Assembly: GCF_009792235.1 (NCBI RefSeq)
Contig: NZ_CP046973.1
Coordinates: 4,030,001-4,094,000, forward strand
Reading direction: 5' to 3'
DNA: 64,000 nucleotides
From: Microcystis aeruginosa FD4
GTDB lineage: Bacteria; Cyanobacteriota; Cyanobacteriia; Cyanobacteriales; Microcystaceae
Under the pieces are notes generated by a model. The model was not told where the DNA came from. It saw nothing but the letters and a program-made list of their open reading frames with translations, and ran no database searches. Positions 18,896 through 27,291 of this stretch are shown here, one piece after another; within the stretch, counting starts at the first letter, position 1, and each line of letters starts with the position of its first letter. The translations under genes were made by a program, and so were the position numbers.

Positions 18896-20965
18896 ATGTC
18901 CGCCAAAGTCCCTCAAGATCGATCGACGACTAATATTATCTCCGATGTCAGCAAATTTTGGCACAGTGTCAAGCTGATCGCTGCTCCCTATTGGTATCCT
19001 ACCGAGTCGGGGGGAAGGACTTTTTCCGATGTGATCCAAGCTTGGGCAATGCTCATCCTACTAATCGGGGCAATCCTAGCGGTTGTAGGCTTAAATGCCT
19101 TCAATAGCTTTGTTAGTAATTACTTAGTTGATGTCATTCTTGAAAAAAGTGATTTTGATAAATTTGTCAAAACTTTGGTAGTTTTTGCGGTTGGACTGCT
19201 CTTTGTCACCCTTTTAGTTGGCTTGCTTAAATTTCTCAGAAAAAGAATCGCCCTGGATTGGTATGCTTGGCTCAATGACTGGATTCTCAACAAATATTTG
19301 CATAATCGCGCCTATTACAGAATTAATTTTAAATCCGATATCGACAACCCAGATCAGCGTTTATCCCAGGAAATTGAGCCGATTACCAGTAAAGCTCTCT
19401 CCTTTTTTGCCGTTGCCCTGGAAAATGTCCTAGATATGATCACTTTTTTAGTGATTCTCTGGTCAATTTCTTCCTCTGTCGCCATTATTTTAGTCGTTTG
19501 GACAATTCTCGGTAACGTCATTGCTATCTATTTTAACCAAGCTTTAAATAAAATTACTCAAGAAGAATTAGAACTTAAGGCTAACTACAATTATGCTCTA
19601 ACCCACATTCGTAATCATGCGGAGTCAATCGCTTTCTTTGAGGGAGAAAATCAGGAATTAAATATTATTCAGCGGCGATTTAATAAACTCTTAGACAGCG
19701 CTAAACGTAAAATTGATTGGGAGAGAGGCACAGAAATTTTTAGTCGGGGCTATCAGGCGGCAATTCAAGTATTTACTTTTGTCATTTTGGGTCCTTTGTA
19801 TATCAATAGTGAGGGCATTAGTTTCGGACAGGTCGGGCAAGCCTGTTTAGCGGCTAATTTGTTTGCTACGGCGCTGGCGGAATTAATTAGTGAATTTGGC
19901 ACTTCGGCACAATTTAGCAGTTATGTTGAACGTCTATCGCAATTTTCCCAAGCCTTAGAAGAAGTCATTAAACAACCCGAAAATTTAAGCACGATTAAAA
20001 CCATCGAAGAAAACCAATTTTCCTTTGAAGATGTCACCTTGCAAACTCCCGATTATGAACAGGTGATTGTCGAAAACCTCTCCCTTTCTGTTCAGCCCGG
20101 ACAAGGTTTATTAATTGTCGGGCCGAGTGGTCGGGGTAAAAGTTCCTTGCTACGCGCTATCGCCGGTTTATGGAATGCCGGAACTGGCCGATTAGTTCGT
20201 CCCCCCCTAGAAGAAGTATTGTTTCTGCCCCAACGTCCCTATATAATATTAGGAACCTTGCGAGAACAGTTACTTTATCCCAATCGTAATCAAGAAACCA
20301 ATGAGATAAGATTGAGGGAAGTTTTGCAAGAAGTCAATCTCCAAAATTTACTAAATCGAGTTAATAGCTTTGATACAGAAGAGCCTTGGGAAAACATTTT
20401 GTCCCTGGGAGAACAACAACGTTTGGCTTTTGCTAGGGTATTAATTACCCGTCCCAGTTTTACTATCCTCGATGAAGCCACAAGTGCTTTGGACTTAAAC
20501 AATGAGGAAAATTTATATCGGCAATTGCAGAAAACTCACACAACTTTTATTAGTGTCGGACATCGGGAAAGTCTCTTTAACTATCATCAATGGGTTTTAG
20601 AACTCTCTAGTAATTCCCATTGGCAACTGCTTACAGTGGAGGAATATCGCCGACAAAAAGTGAAAGAAATTATTAATATTTCTGTCGATAATTCTCAAAC
20701 TAGGCTCGAAGATTTACCGAATCAGGAAACCGAGGTCAATCCTAAAATCAATTCTGCCGGGGAACCCCCCCCCGAATCGCCAACAACAACAATCTTAACA
20801 GAAGTCGAAGAGGGACTTTCCCATGCACAAATGAAGGAATTAAGCGACTATTCCCTCAGTAGCATTAGAAGCAAAGCCAGTCAGGGAAAATCAATTACGG
20901 GGAAAGACGGACTGACCTATCGCTATGACAAAGACCCTAAAATCTTAAAATGGCTAAGAGTTTAG
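18896..20965 (+). CDS. ABC transporter, fused permease/ATPase of the SbmA/BacA-ABCD-like type (peptide exporter candidate)
   Basis: A 690-residue half-transporter. The N-terminal half has several hydrophobic helices and the ABC_membrane_2-type signature region (YYRINFKSDIDNPDQRLSQE), as in SbmA/BacA and the peroxisomal ABCD proteins. The C-terminal ATPase has Walker A GPSGRGKSS near residue 409, signature LSLGEQQRLAFAR near 502, Walker B FTILDEATSALD near 521 and H-loop SVGHRES. A roughly 100-residue tail follows (SDYSLSSIRSKASQGKSITG region), reminiscent of a small DNA- or peptide-binding module but unassigned. I chose the ATG at 18896; an in-frame TTG at 18818 would add 26 residues. It is divergent from the NRPS genes. 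Ahp-peptide loci commonly carry one such transporter, so it probably exports the peptide across the inner membrane, which is an inference. Confidence 0.9.
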   Translation: MSAKVPQDRSTTNIISDVSKFWHSVKLIAAPYWYPTESGGRTFSDVIQAWAMLILLIGAILAVVGLNAFNSFVSNYLVDVILEKSDFDKFVKTLVVFAVGLLFVTLLVGLLKFLRKRIALDWYAWLNDWILNKYLHNRAYYRINFKSDIDNPDQRLSQEIEPITSKALSFFAVALENVLDMITFLVILWSISSSVAIILVVWTILGNVIAIYFNQALNKITQEELELKANYNYALTHIRNHAESIAFFEGENQELNIIQRRFNKLLDSAKRKIDWERGTEIFSRGYQAAIQVFTFVILGPLYINSEGISFGQVGQACLAANLFATALAELISEFGTSAQFSSYVERLSQFSQALEEVIKQPENLSTIKTIEENQFSFEDVTLQTPDYEQVIVENLSLSVQPGQGLLIVGPSGRGKSSLLRAIAGLWNAGTGRLVRPPLEEVLFLPQRPYIILGTLREQLLYPNRNQETNEIRLREVLQEVNLQNLLNRVNSFDTEEPWENILSLGEQQRLAFARVLITRPSFTILDEATSALDLNNEENLYRQLQKTHTTFISVGHRESLFNYHQWVLELSSNSHWQLLTVEEYRRQKVKEIINISVDNSQTRLEDLPNQETEVNPKINSAGEPPPESPTTTILTEVEEGLSHAQMKELSDYSLSSIRSKASQGKSITGKDGLTYRYDKDPKILKWLRV

Positions 20966-21026
20966 CTAATGAGAGACGGGTCAACAAACAACGTTAAACC
21001 ATTACACCAACTTAGCTACCCCAAAA

Positions 21027-22196
21027 ATGAATCAAACCCTGGTTAATCAACAACAGTTGTTCCAAGAAATCGTCCAAGATATCGAGCAAAATAAAATTGC
21101 AATCGCGGCGAAAAAACTGCGTCAACAGGAAGCAGATAGCTGTGAAATTCCGGCTCAGTGGCTCTGGAAAACAGCAGCAGCTTTGGAAACCAACGACTGG
21201 AGCATTTTATCAGAAGATTTCATTAATCTGAATTTTATCGGCAAAAATGGTTATTTTCTGATGATTGCTCCCTATCGCATCAATCGTCAGGGAGAACGAC
21301 AACTCACTTTGAGTGCAATTTACGGAAAAATCCACCAAAATAGTCAACCTTCTATCGAACAACTAGAAAGCTTGACTCGTGAAAAATTTGGCAGTCTAAG
21401 ACAACCGATTCCCAGAAATTTGTCCTTTACTGAAATTGCTAGTTGTGGCACGGTTAAAGGTGAAAAGGGGGAGGCTTTTATCGTTCCCCATAGGTGGACT
21501 TTTCCCAATAGTGTTCAGGGACCAGCTTTAAATAATGCCAGTGAGCAAAAAAGACGCTTTTCTGGTTCTAGCTACGAATGTATCCGAAAAATTTTTGAGC
21601 CAGAAACGGCCGATTTGCTATTAGGACCCCTGGAGGATCAAATTAATGGTGAACGCTATCGTCATCTCGATACCCAATTCCATGAAGCGGGTCATGCTAG
21701 TGGGTTAGGATTTGACTTAAAACTCAAAAATAAACTGTTTCAAAACTATACCTATGCCGGAGTCGAGGAGTGGCGCTCAGATAGTTTAGGCTTTGAATTT
21801 GCCGACTGTGCTTTACCTGCCGAAGAAGCGGGAAAATTAGTCGCTGTTAATTTCTGCATTCGCTTTGGTTTGGATGCTCACCGTTTAGGGGGTTTAGAAA
21901 AAGATGTGGACGTCCACGCTAGTTTGATCAGTTTGGAATATCTCTTGCAGAATGATGCTATTTATCTCACAAAAAATGGTCAATTGGCCCTGCGTAATGT
22001 CAGTTATCCAGGCTTACTAAAAGCGGTGGAAATGCACCGAACAAAAGCTTTATCTCTAACGCGAAGGGAGTTGAATCTAAATAGTTTAACAGGTCTTTTT
22101 GCTCTGTATAAAGTGGATATTCATCCCGCAACCCAATTAATTTTTCAAGGACTAATTGTAGAGCGATGCCGCGGAATTTGGTCAGAGTTACAATAA
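21027..22196 (+). CDS. Putative zinc metallopeptidase with HEAGH...EEWRSD motifs
   Basis: A 389-residue protein with no signal peptide or membrane segment. Residues 219-223 are HEAGH, an HExxH zinc-binding motif, and residues 247-252 are EEWRSD. An HExxH followed by a downstream E-E-x-R-x-E/D resembles the gluzincin arrangement of dipeptidyl peptidase III (HELLGH...EECRAE), but the spacing is shorter and the rest is not recognisable to me as M49. The C-terminal half is mostly helical by composition, and a second histidine-rich stretch (DVDVHAS) lies near residue 293. It begins 61 bases after the exporter on the same strand, so the two may be co-transcribed. Roles in peptide tailoring, self-protection or unrelated proteolysis are all possible. 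Function is inferred from motifs only. Confidence 0.6.
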   Translation: MNQTLVNQQQLFQEIVQDIEQNKIAIAAKKLRQQEADSCEIPAQWLWKTAAALETNDWSILSEDFINLNFIGKNGYFLMIAPYRINRQGERQLTLSAIYGKIHQNSQPSIEQLESLTREKFGSLRQPIPRNLSFTEIASCGTVKGEKGEAFIVPHRWTFPNSVQGPALNNASEQKRRFSGSSYECIRKIFEPETADLLLGPLEDQINGERYRHLDTQFHEAGHASGLGFDLKLKNKLFQNYTYAGVEEWRSDSLGFEFADCALPAEEAGKLVAVNFCIRFGLDAHRLGGLEKDVDVHASLISLEYLLQNDAIYLTKNGQLALRNVSYPGLLKAVEMHRTKALSLTRRELNLNSLTGLFALYKVDIHPATQLIFQGLIVERCRGIWSELQ

Positions 22197-22516
22197 GTAC
22201 CTAGGGTTTGCTGATAATCGGCCCGGGGAGGGATGTCCATCAGCCATGAGCATCCCTCCAAAGCCTAGGTCTCTACTACTTGATGGCGATAGGGATTGGG
22301 GTCAACTCCCCTGAGTTTCTCGCCACAGCAAGTGCCGGCCCGGGAATATTAGTCGTTGACTCCTACACATTTATTTATATATATCGCTAGATAACTAAAA
22401 TGTGTTAAGCTAGGGGGTAGCATTCTGGGAAATCACGACAGATAGATAAGTCTCTTATTAGTCAGAGTCCCTGAACCCCTGATTACTCCTTTCTCCCCTG
22501 GGCGATTACAAAACCA
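22197..22516. other. Non-coding region with hairpin and solo MITE-like end
   Basis: There is no gene. TACCTAGGGTTTGCTGA at 22199-22215 matches the left end and target site of the MITE family found at 27057, 36677 and 55156, but no right end follows. A hairpin with a 9-base stem (GGAGGGATG / CATCCCTCC, about 22229-22261) could terminate the upstream genes. The GC-rich stretch to about 22350 looks structured but I cannot name it. Confidence 0.45.
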
Positions 22517-24529
22517 ATGGCTGAACAACGCTCTGTACTAAAATTTAATGGCATCGATGATCATATTGATCTATCCCACGGATTTCTTGACATCGATCAG
22601 AGTATTACCATTACATTTTGGGCAAAAGGGGAAAATAATTTAGCTACAGAAACGACTTTTTTAGAAGCTGTTAATCAGGAGAATAACCGCGTTCTACATA
22701 TTACCCTGCCTTGGGGTGATCCCGTGAAACCTGCAATTTTTTGGGATGCGGGAAATGAAGAAGGTTTCGATCGAATTGAAAAAAAAGTCAAGCTTAAAGA
22801 TTATAGTGATTGGACTCACTGGGCCTTTGTTAAAAATGCGACCACAGGCCGAATGTTGATCTATCGCAATGGGATCATTTGGCATCGTGGCAACGGTCAT
22901 AACCGTGCCTTAACGGGGATTGAAAAAATCATCTTGGGAGCCTCTGTTAATCTCTCCCATTATTGGCAAGGTTGTCTTGCAGAAGTTTCTGTTTGGAATC
23001 AAGCGCGTAGCCAAGAAGAAATCCAAGAAGCGATGTATCAATCTCCCTTAGTTGATGACCTTGGTTTAGTTACTTATTTATCACTCAATGGCAGTGCCGA
23101 GGATCAAACAAGTTATAGCAATCATGGTATTCTTTATGGGACAACCTGGCAACTAGATAGTCTTCCCTCTAAACCGACCTCGATCCCTAAATCAAAAGTT
23201 CAGACTAGCAGTAAAGCTAGAAGGAATGTGAAAAGGATAACAATGGTCAACGAAATTTTTAACTCCCTTGAAGCAGAAGAAGTGGTTGAACAGGATGCTC
23301 CAGCCGAACATCAAGAACCTTCCCGGGAAGAGAATCCAGAATCAATTATAATTGCCGCAGAAGCTGCTCTTGCCAGCAATGAAATTGAGGAGATTACTAA
23401 AACGGCAATTTCTGCACCAGATATCCTGACTTATTCAAACCAGAAAAAACGGTTAATTATTTGTTGTGATGGTTCTTGGGAAGACTCTACCAGTGCTTAC
23501 CCCACCAATGTGGTTAAATTCGCCGAATCTATTAAGTATATTGCCGAGGATCAAACCCATCAAATCGTCTTTTTGTCAGGTTCTGGCAGCGCCGAAGATA
23601 ACGAATTTATTAAAAGTTTAGGGAATGAAACTTTTGGCTGGGGCCTTGATCGGATGATTCAAGATGCCTATCGTTTTCTTGTCCTTAACTATAATCCCAC
23701 AAGCGAGGATGAAATTTATTTGTTAGGTTTTAGTCGAGGAGCATATATCGTTCGTTGTTTGGCTAGTTTTATCGATAAATGTGGAATCCTAAAACGCTCT
23801 AAGATTAAAGAAATTCCCCTAGCTTATCAACTATATCGAGACCACACCGTTAGTTCCGATAGTGCCAAAGCTAAACAATTTCGTGCCGCTAATGCCAAAA
23901 AAATTGAGACAGAAAAGGAAGATTTTCAAGATCGTATTCCAGTCAAGATGTTAGGTTGTTGGGATACAGTTGGTCATTTTGGTATTCCTGATTTAACCCC
24001 TTGGTTTCCCCTAGCTAAGTTTTATCATAAAAAATATGAATTTAGTAACACAACATTAAGTCCGATTATCCAAAATGCTTTTCATGCTGTTGCCATTGAT
24101 GAAAAACGTAAAAACTTCCCTTCCACTCCGATCAAAGCCAATCCCGAAAATCCTGAACAAGTTGTCAAAGAAGTTTTATTTGTCGGTGAACATACCTGTC
24201 TAGGTGGTGGCAAAAAAGAATATCAAGGACTTTCCGACTACCCCTTACAATGGATGATTAATCAAGCCAAAAAATTGGGATTAGAGTTTGATTCAACCAC
24301 CTCTGAATTTGAGGAATTCCCAATTAAACTAGACCCGACCATCAAGTTCGATAATACTGTTAAAGGATTGTCGGCCTTGGGAGGTGAGCAATGGCGATAT
24401 TTCAATACAAAAGTTGTCACTGTTCATCACAGTGTGGTAAAACGATTAAAGGCTTTTTCCGATTATCGTCCCAAAAGTCTTGAACCTTTTCTTCAAGCTT
24501 TACTTGACGGCGATCAACAGACAGATTAA
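22517..24529 (+). CDS. LamG-like domain fused to a DUF2235 (Tle1-type) alpha/beta hydrolase
   Basis: A 670-residue cytosolic-looking protein with two parts. Residues 1 to about 215 form a LamG/concanavalin-like beta-sandwich (KFNGIDDHIDLSHGF, WTHWAFVKN, RMLIYRNG, EVSVWNQARSQEEI are typical strands). After an acidic linker, residues about 310-600 are DUF2235: it opens with LIICCDGSW, has the nucleophile elbow GFSRGAY with Ser406, and CWDTVGHFGIP further on. The DUF2235 family includes type VI secretion phospholipase effectors (Tle1) and many uncharacterised cyanobacterial proteins. An internal ATG at 23243 follows AAAAGGA and could give a separate 428-residue hydrolase. The next two genes follow on the same strand with short gaps. 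Function is probably lipid or ester hydrolysis, with the LamG part as a targeting module; this is inferred. Confidence 0.8.
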   Translation: MAEQRSVLKFNGIDDHIDLSHGFLDIDQSITITFWAKGENNLATETTFLEAVNQENNRVLHITLPWGDPVKPAIFWDAGNEEGFDRIEKKVKLKDYSDWTHWAFVKNATTGRMLIYRNGIIWHRGNGHNRALTGIEKIILGASVNLSHYWQGCLAEVSVWNQARSQEEIQEAMYQSPLVDDLGLVTYLSLNGSAEDQTSYSNHGILYGTTWQLDSLPSKPTSIPKSKVQTSSKARRNVKRITMVNEIFNSLEAEEVVEQDAPAEHQEPSREENPESIIIAAEAALASNEIEEITKTAISAPDILTYSNQKKRLIICCDGSWEDSTSAYPTNVVKFAESIKYIAEDQTHQIVFLSGSGSAEDNEFIKSLGNETFGWGLDRMIQDAYRFLVLNYNPTSEDEIYLLGFSRGAYIVRCLASFIDKCGILKRSKIKEIPLAYQLYRDHTVSSDSAKAKQFRAANAKKIETEKEDFQDRIPVKMLGCWDTVGHFGIPDLTPWFPLAKFYHKKYEFSNTTLSPIIQNAFHAVAIDEKRKNFPSTPIKANPENPEQVVKEVLFVGEHTCLGGGKKEYQGLSDYPLQWMINQAKKLGLEFDSTTSEFEEFPIKLDPTIKFDNTVKGLSALGGEQWRYFNTKVVTVHHSVVKRLKAFSDYRPKSLEPFLQALLDGDQQTD

Positions 24530-24580
24530 CCTTGCTTTAAAATTAAATTAATCCTTCGCTAAAAATTTGAGGTGATTTTT

Positions 24581-25048
24581 ATGGAACTCGATAACATTAT
24601 CAAAAAAGTGGCAGGTACTTATTTAGCTTCGGCTATTATTGCTGTGATCGTGCTAATTGTGACCCTCGGACAACCCTTTGTAGTTTTTCTGGGTATTGGA
24701 GCGATGGGGTTGGTTACTGTCTTAGGAGATGCGATCGCTCAGTACGGAATTGAAGCGGTTCTGAATGCTTTTTACACTGAGCGAAGTAAAAAAGAATCCC
24801 TGGAAACACTTTTAGCTGAAATTGATGCTTTACCTCTGACGGATGACCTGAAATTAAAAACCAAAAAATACTTGACTGACCATCAAGAACAGACAGTAAA
24901 GCAGCAAGAAACAGTAACTGAGCCAACTCCTGAAAGTCCTCAAACAGTTGTCATTGAAAAGGAACCAGTTGTTGAAAAGGAACCAGTTGTTGAAAAGGAA
25001 CCAGTTGTTGAAAAGGAACCAGTTGTTGTTGAAGTTGAAAATGTTTAA
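24581..25048 (+). CDS. Small membrane protein with C-terminal EKEPVV repeats
   Basis: A 155-residue protein starting at the ATG at 24581, which follows a good Shine-Dalgarno (GAGGTGA). A GTG three codons upstream is less likely. One long or two short hydrophobic segments occupy roughly residues 12-50 (ASAIIAVIVLIVTLG, PFVVFLGIGAMGL). A charged helical part follows, then an acidic tail in which EKEPVV is repeated four times. No known domain is recognised. It lies between the LamG-DUF2235 gene and the GUN4 gene, on the same strand. It could anchor, regulate or neutralise one of these partners, but nothing in the sequence decides this. Confidence 0.7.
   Translation: MELDNIIKKVAGTYLASAIIAVIVLIVTLGQPFVVFLGIGAMGLVTVLGDAIAQYGIEAVLNAFYTERSKKESLETLLAEIDALPLTDDLKLKTKKYLTDHQEQTVKQQETVTEPTPESPQTVVIEKEPVVEKEPVVEKEPVVEKEPVVVEVENV
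24954..25026 (+). repeat. 18-base tandem repeat inside the small membrane protein gene
   Basis: Four near-perfect copies of an 18-base unit (GTTGAAAAGGAACCAGTT) encode EKEPVV. Being in frame, changes of copy number would lengthen or shorten the acidic tail without breaking the gene. Confidence 0.85.
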
Positions 25049-25132
25049 TTAGGTATTGCTCCCTCTTGCAATAGCTGGGAGCAGCGGATGATTATTGCTA
25101 AGTACTGAGGAATTTTTTGGTCTAAGATAGCT

Positions 25133-26821
25133 ATGCTAAATAGGAACTCTCAACAGCTGATGACCTATAAAACAATTGCCATTTATGAGCAAAGCTATCA
25201 ACTTCCTGTTTTTAAAAATAGATACTTAAAGAATTTTCAGAAAATCATCAAGGAACGTCGGAAATTAATTCAAGAAGGAGTTCGCTACCATTACTATTTT
25301 GGTAAGATTATTAAACGAAAAGAAAAAATTACTCAACAAGAAATCTTGATTGAGACTCAGTTATTAATTAAAGACTATAATTTATTAATTAACGGACTAG
25401 AAATCTATCAAGACGGATATTATCGTTTTTTACTACAACTGAGTGACAATCTCAAAATTTTATTTTCCCAAAAATATCAAGAATTAAAAATCTTAGACTA
25501 CGAGAGAATAAAGTTAGAAATTAAAAATAATAATAATCAAAATATTCTCAATCAACTCAAGCTAGAAAAACAGGAAAATTTTCGGGCAATTTTGCTACTG
25601 GGAAAAACATCTTTTTTGATGTTGAGAAAAACTAAATTACTAGGAGAAGGAGTTCAGAAATTAGCCGAGGATACTCAAAAGCAGAAAAAAATTGTGCAAG
25701 CAATTATTCAAGAACTCAAAATTTATGAGGAATTGAATCATTATCAACTCAAATCTCAACGAGTTCGCCAAGAAATTGCTGATCTTGCCCAAAATGCGAT
25801 TAATTTTGAAACCTACCTACAGGACTATTTTGCTCCTTTTCAATTATTAATAGAAGAAGTCATTAAGGTGGACGAAGAATTTTATGCAACAGTTGGAGAA
25901 ATTAAGTATTTGGTAGATAATATTTTTCCACCTCAGCCTAATCTCTTAGAAACATCAGATTCCGCCATAAATTCTGAGTTTTTGCTAAATTTTATGGCGA
26001 ATGGTTACGAGAAAGAAGCAAGGTTAAAAGAGGCTTTTTCCTCTGATCAATTTAATGATTACTTATTCAATGAAAGTGAATGGTCAGAACAATTTATTTC
26101 CCTAGAAAAAACCATCAATAAATTATCTGATCATTTAGCAGAACAAGAGGTTTGTCAAAAAGACGCTATCCCGAAAACTCCCCTGGCAATAGTTGTCTCT
26201 CAATTCACTCAAAACAATCTTCACAAATCTTCTAGTTCTAAAAATCCCCCGACTTCCCCAAATATCTTGACTCAAGAATCGGCTGATCTTGATTATAATC
26301 AATTACAAGATTTGCTAAGAAAGCAACAGTGGCAAGCGGCTGATCGCCAAACAACCAAACTACTATTAAAAATCTTGGGTAAGACCTACTGGAATGAGGT
26401 TTATCCCCAAGATATTGCTCAATTACCTTGTTCGGATCTGAAAAAAATTGATCAACTTTGGCTTCATTATAGTAATGGTCATTTCGGGTTTAGTATTCAG
26501 CAAGCCATTTTCTCTAGTCTCGGTGGTTTAGTGGATTATGAAACCCAAAAGAAACTTGGCGATCGCCTAGGTTGGCGGCAGCAGGGTCAATGGCTCAATT
26601 ATGAGCAACTAAACTTTCAATTAGAGCCGAATTCTCCCCTCGGTCATTTACCCGTTCATTGGTTGATTTTTGAAGAAAATCTTTGTTACCCATCTGCCGA
26701 GGTTGCTGACAATCAAAACTCCCTAGCTTTCTGGAGAGTTGGCAATTGGTTATTGTGGCAACTTCACCTGGTTTTAAGCAAAATTCAAGCCTGTGGAATT
26801 ATTCCTCTGTCTGACTTGTGA
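25133..26821 (+). CDS. Coiled-coil protein with C-terminal GUN4 domain
   Basis: A 562-residue protein. Residues 1 to about 300 are rich in K, E, Q and L and look like long alpha-helical coiled coils (YQLKSQRVRQEIADLAQNA and neighbours). A low-complexity S/P linker follows around 345-380. The C-terminal part from about 383 is a GUN4 domain: DYNQLQDLLRKQQWQAAD, then a central W and the FGFSIQQAIF and GWRQQGQWLNYEQLNF stretches, ending near 545. Classic GUN4 binds porphyrins and activates Mg-chelatase. Cyanobacteria also fuse GUN4 domains to signalling or conflict proteins, and the long unrelated N-terminus plus the DUF2235 neighbour favours that second role. The start ATG at 25133 has a weak ribosome site; ATG at 25160 is an alternative. 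The stop codon is the first base triplet of a strong hairpin. Confidence 0.8.
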   Translation: MLNRNSQQLMTYKTIAIYEQSYQLPVFKNRYLKNFQKIIKERRKLIQEGVRYHYYFGKIIKRKEKITQQEILIETQLLIKDYNLLINGLEIYQDGYYRFLLQLSDNLKILFSQKYQELKILDYERIKLEIKNNNNQNILNQLKLEKQENFRAILLLGKTSFLMLRKTKLLGEGVQKLAEDTQKQKKIVQAIIQELKIYEELNHYQLKSQRVRQEIADLAQNAINFETYLQDYFAPFQLLIEEVIKVDEEFYATVGEIKYLVDNIFPPQPNLLETSDSAINSEFLLNFMANGYEKEARLKEAFSSDQFNDYLFNESEWSEQFISLEKTINKLSDHLAEQEVCQKDAIPKTPLAIVVSQFTQNNLHKSSSSKNPPTSPNILTQESADLDYNQLQDLLRKQQWQAADRQTTKLLLKILGKTYWNEVYPQDIAQLPCSDLKKIDQLWLHYSNGHFGFSIQQAIFSSLGGLVDYETQKKLGDRLGWRQQGQWLNYEQLNFQLEPNSPLGHLPVHWLIFEENLCYPSAEVADNQNSLAFWRVGNWLLWQLHLVLSKIQACGIIPLSDL

Positions 26822-26851
26822 ACTACTCTCAACGGATTTGAGAGTAGTTCA
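26819..26851 (+). terminator. Hairpin at the stop codon of the GUN4 gene
   Basis: A perfect 14-base-pair stem with a CGGA loop (TGAACTACTCTCAA / TTGAGAGTAGTTCA). It begins with the TGA stop codon. There is no U-tract, so it may act as a processing or protective structure as well as a terminator. Confidence 0.7.
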
Positions 26852-27056
26852 CAAATACCGTAAAAAAAGATTCATATCTCAAATCAGCAACGCCAAAATT
26901 TTCACCACCAGAGATGAAAGAGGTTTCCTTCCCTACACCCCACACCCGTTCGGACCTCGGCGTGAGACTTCGGCGTGAGCTTTTGTCGAACGCTCGGTCG
27001 AACGCTGAGATCACGGCCGAAGCCTTTTGCCTGTCCTTATAAGTAGCCCATACCTA

Positions 27057-27269
27057 GGGTCTGCTGAATAAATCTAAAAACCTTGTTGGATAATACTTTT
27101 AGACTTTTTTCCCATCAAAAAGTGCCTTAGCTAGGGGTGATCGGGGGGAAAATTCAGGTACTTTTTCCCTGAAAATTAGGTAGTTGACCACCTGAAAATC
27201 GGTAAAACCCTACACCCCACACCCCACACCCCACACCCTGCCCCCAGGGAAAACTTTTTCAGCAGACCC
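27057..27269. mobile_element. MITE, GGGTYTGCTGAA family, copy 1
   Basis: A 213-base non-coding element with terminal inverted repeats (GGGTCTGCTGAA... / ...TTCAGCAGACCC). It is flanked by the 6-base direct repeat TACCTA at 27051-27056 and 27270-27275. The interior carries CAAAAAGT and ACACCCC repeats. The preceding stretch 26852-27050 holds no gene that I can support. Confidence 0.8.
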
Positions 27270-27291
27270 TACCTATATCTATAGGTATGGA

